Below are positions 62,250 through 64,000 of a stretch of 64,000 bases of DNA, piece by piece. Under the pieces are notes generated by a model. The model ran no database searches, was not told the DNA's origin, and saw nothing but the letters and a program-made list of their open reading frames with translations. Each line of letters starts with the position of its first letter. Position 1 is the first letter of the stretch. The position numbers and the translations under genes were made by a program. This stretch comes from Chitinophaga sancti (GTDB lineage: Bacteria; Bacteroidota; Bacteroidia; Chitinophagales; Chitinophagaceae): positions 5,730,001 to 5,794,000 of the forward strand of contig NZ_CP139247.1 in assembly GCF_034087045.1 (NCBI RefSeq), given 5' to 3'.

Positions 62250-63575
62250 ATGACTAGCGATATCAATAAATCATTTTACGACTTTATATCCAACGGGATG
62301 CCGGGTCCTGAACAGCAGGTGGACGTGAACAACGCCATCCTGCCTGCGCGTAAAGAGGCTTTTAGCCGCTTTCGCTCCCTGGGCCTTCCAACCCTCAAAA
62401 CTGAAGAATGGCGCTATACTAACATACAGCGCTATCTGAAAGATGCATTCACCCTGGCAGAAGAAGAGCAATCAACTGTAACTGCCGAGCAACTACGCGG
62501 TACGGGCATTCCTAAACTGGACAGCTATACCGCTGTACTGGTGAACGGACGCCTGCAAACAGCGTTGTCTCAGCTGCCTGCTGATGGAAAGATCACTATT
62601 TCCAAAATCAGCGATGCCGCCGGGAATGCTCAACTCCAGGCATGGTTCGATAAACACCCCCACCTGCAAAAACAACCTTTTGCAGCCCTCAATGCAGCCT
62701 TCTTTGCCGATGGTCTGTTCATTGAAGCAGGTGTAAACGCCAGCCTCGATAAACCACTGCACATCATTCATGTATATACAGCCGCTGTTAATGCTTTCAT
62801 TCAGCCCCGCCACCTGGTGATACTGCATAAAAGCGCTACCCTCGAAATCATCGAGAGCACAGTAGGTCTGAACGAAGAAGCAATCACATTTGTGAACAGC
62901 GTAACGGAAGTAGTACTGGAAGAGAACGCGGAACTCTGGCATTACAATGTACAGAGCACTATTAAAAATAGCCGCCACATCTACCACACCTCTGCCCTGC
63001 AGAAAGCTGACAGCCGCTACCATCACTTCAACTTCACCCTGCCTGCGGCTGAGCTCACGCGCAATAACCTGAGCGTGGCACTGGCCGGCAGCAATACAGA
63101 GACCAACCTGCATGGCCTCTTCCTCGCTACCGAACAGCAGCATGTAGATAACCATACCTTCGTGGACCACCAGGTACCCAATTGTAACAGTAATGAACTG
63201 TACAAAGGCGTACTGCTGGATAATGCAAAAGGTGTTTTCACCGGCAAGATCATGGTTCACCAGGATGCACAGAAAACAAACGCTTTCCAGCAGAATAATA
63301 ACCTGCTGATGAGCGAAAAGGCAAATATCAACTCACAGCCACAACTGGAAATATATGCTGACGACGTGAAGTGTAGCCACGGTTTTACCGTAGGCCGCTT
63401 TAGTGAAGAAGCATTGTTCTACCTCCGCTCCCGTGGTATTGGTGAGGAAGCTGCCAAAACACTCATGGTAAATGCATTTGCATTTGATATTACCGACCAG
63501 GTACATATCCCTGCATTACAGGAGTTTCTCTCCGACAAGATCCGCAGGTATGTAACCGGCGCTATCAATAATTAA
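62250..63575 (+). CDS. sufD: Fe-S assembly protein SufD
   Basis: 441 residues, homologous to SufB. N-terminal helical part (LGLPTLKTEEWRYTNIQRYL), beta-helix core, and C-terminal DVKCSHGFTVGRFSEEALFY LRSRGI with the conserved Cys/His that help coordinate iron. Partner of SufB/SufC. A hairpin separates it from sufS. Confidence 0.96.
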   Translation: MTSDINKSFYDFISNGMPGPEQQVDVNNAILPARKEAFSRFRSLGLPTLKTEEWRYTNIQRYLKDAFTLAEEEQSTVTAEQLRGTGIPKLDSYTAVLVNGRLQTALSQLPADGKITISKISDAAGNAQLQAWFDKHPHLQKQPFAALNAAFFADGLFIEAGVNASLDKPLHIIHVYTAAVNAFIQPRHLVILHKSATLEIIESTVGLNEEAITFVNSVTEVVLEENAELWHYNVQSTIKNSRHIYHTSALQKADSRYHHFNFTLPAAELTRNNLSVALAGSNTETNLHGLFLATEQQHVDNHTFVDHQVPNCNSNELYKGVLLDNAKGVFTGKIMVHQDAQKTNAFQQNNNLLMSEKANINSQPQLEIYADDVKCSHGFTVGRFSEEALFYLRSRGIGEEAAKTLMVNAFAFDITDQVHIPALQEFLSDKIRRYVTGAINN

Positions 63576-63601
63576 TTCCGTAAGAAATTACGATCTTTGC
63601 A

Positions 63602-63635
63602 GGAGGTCATGTCGTCTTAGTATGACATGACCTCC
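63602..63635 (+). promoter_or_regulatory. Hairpin between sufD and sufS
   Basis: 12-bp perfect stem (63602-63613 with 63624-63635), 10-nt loop, followed by GTCTTTTC. No long T run, so a weak terminator or a stability element tuning sufS relative to sufBCD is more likely than a full stop. Confidence 0.5.
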
Positions 63636-63656
63636 GTCTTTTCAAAATTGAATAAT

Positions 63657-64000
63657 ATGGCACACGTTCCAGATATCGCTGCACCGGCATTAGATATAGA
63701 TAAGATCAGAAAGGATTTCCCGCTGTTGCAGGAAAAGGTGTATGGTAAACCGCTTGTATATCTTGATAATTCAGCTACGACACAAAAGCCACAGGTAGTG
63801 CTGGATACGCTGGAGCGGTATTATAAGCATTACAACAGTAATGTGCATCGTGGGGTGCACCACCTGAGCCAGGTAGCTTCTGAAGAATACGAAAGCGCCC
63901 GTCATATCATTGCGGGTTTTATCAATGCACGGGAGCATGAAGAAGTGATCTTTACCAAAGGAACCACTGATAGCATTAACCTGATCGCAAATGTATTTGG
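63657..64000 (+). CDS. sufS: Cysteine desulfurase SufS, 3' end beyond window
   Basis: First 114 codons in view, from ATG 63657. Fold type I PLP enzyme, SufS class: IRKDFPLLQEKVYGKPLVYL, DNSATTQKPQVVLDTLERYY, NSNVHRGVHHLSQVASEEYE and VIFTKGTTDSINLIAN. Takes sulfur from cysteine for the SufBCD scaffold. The PLP lysine and catalytic Cys lie past the window edge. Confidence 0.95.
   Translation, partial: MAHVPDIAAPALDIDKIRKDFPLLQEKVYGKPLVYLDNSATTQKPQVVLDTLERYYKHYNSNVHRGVHHLSQVASEEYESARHIIAGFINAREHEEVIFTKGTTDSINLIANVF

Noticed and set aside
1..64000. Anti-phage defence island or secretion system
   Set aside because: The P-loop protein, HEAGH protein and nuclease are scattered and each explained singly; no clustered known or novel-looking effector/sensor set.

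Overview
The window comes from a Bacteroidota chromosome, most likely a Chitinophaga-type member of the Chitinophagaceae. The evidence is: repeated TAnnTTTG promoter elements (the Bacteroidota -7 box), outer-membrane and secreted proteins of DUF6089 and DUF6265 type, a glycogen synthase/alpha-glucan phosphorylase fusion, mannan-degrading glycosidases, and a SUF iron-sulfur operon in Bacteroidota order. No rRNA, tRNA, CRISPR array or prophage was seen. The genus is inference from gene content.

Layout. 1-11.6 kb is accessory-like: unknown proteins, a P-loop kinase-like protein, a MITE-like repeat, an IS701-family insertion with a 4-bp target duplication just upstream of a Crp/Fnr-type regulator gene, fossils of ISL3- and IS5-type transposases, a TauE/SafE permease fossil beside an intact persulfide-dioxygenase/rhodanese gene, and a secreted DNA/RNA endonuclease. 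11.6-25.6 kb holds two more gene fossils, the glycogen enzyme fusion, a WG/Sel1 repeat protein, a ketoacyl synthase III, a secreted deacetylase-like protein, a DHFR-like protein, an intact IS630-family element with a -1 slippery site, and an RRM protein. 25.6-36.2 kb is mostly housekeeping and secreted hydrolases: a desaturase, purK-purE, a GIY-YIG protein, a class II cyclic-nucleotide phosphodiesterase, an M28 peptidase, and a GH5 mannanase/GH3 pair. 36.2-43.2 kb is eroded: a gene with an internal UGA, an internally deleted epoxide hydrolase, a truncated epimerase and a beheaded glycosyltransferase lie between intact small enzymes. 43.2-58 kb carries tsaD-trmN6-mscS, a MacB-type permease, prfC, ubiD, small secreted proteins, an AraC regulator, an AI-2E-type permease and two acetyltransferases. 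58.2-64 kb is the SUF operon: a divergent SufR-like regulator, an FMN reductase, then sufA-sufB-sufC-sufD-sufS, the last cut by the window edge.

Three themes stand out. First, at least five genes carry a perfect TAnnTTTG box ending only 4-5 nt before the ATG, which predicts leaderless mRNAs. Second, many intergenic stretches contain gene fossils, some keeping both ends of the gene but missing the middle. Third, several short tandem-repeat arrays with unrelated units (54, 22, 18 and 11 bp, plus 64- and 78-bp duplications) lie in separate intergenic gaps. I found no convincing new multi-gene system such as a defence or secretion island. The best candidates for new biology are the leaderless architecture, the regulatory repeats, and the SUF control region.
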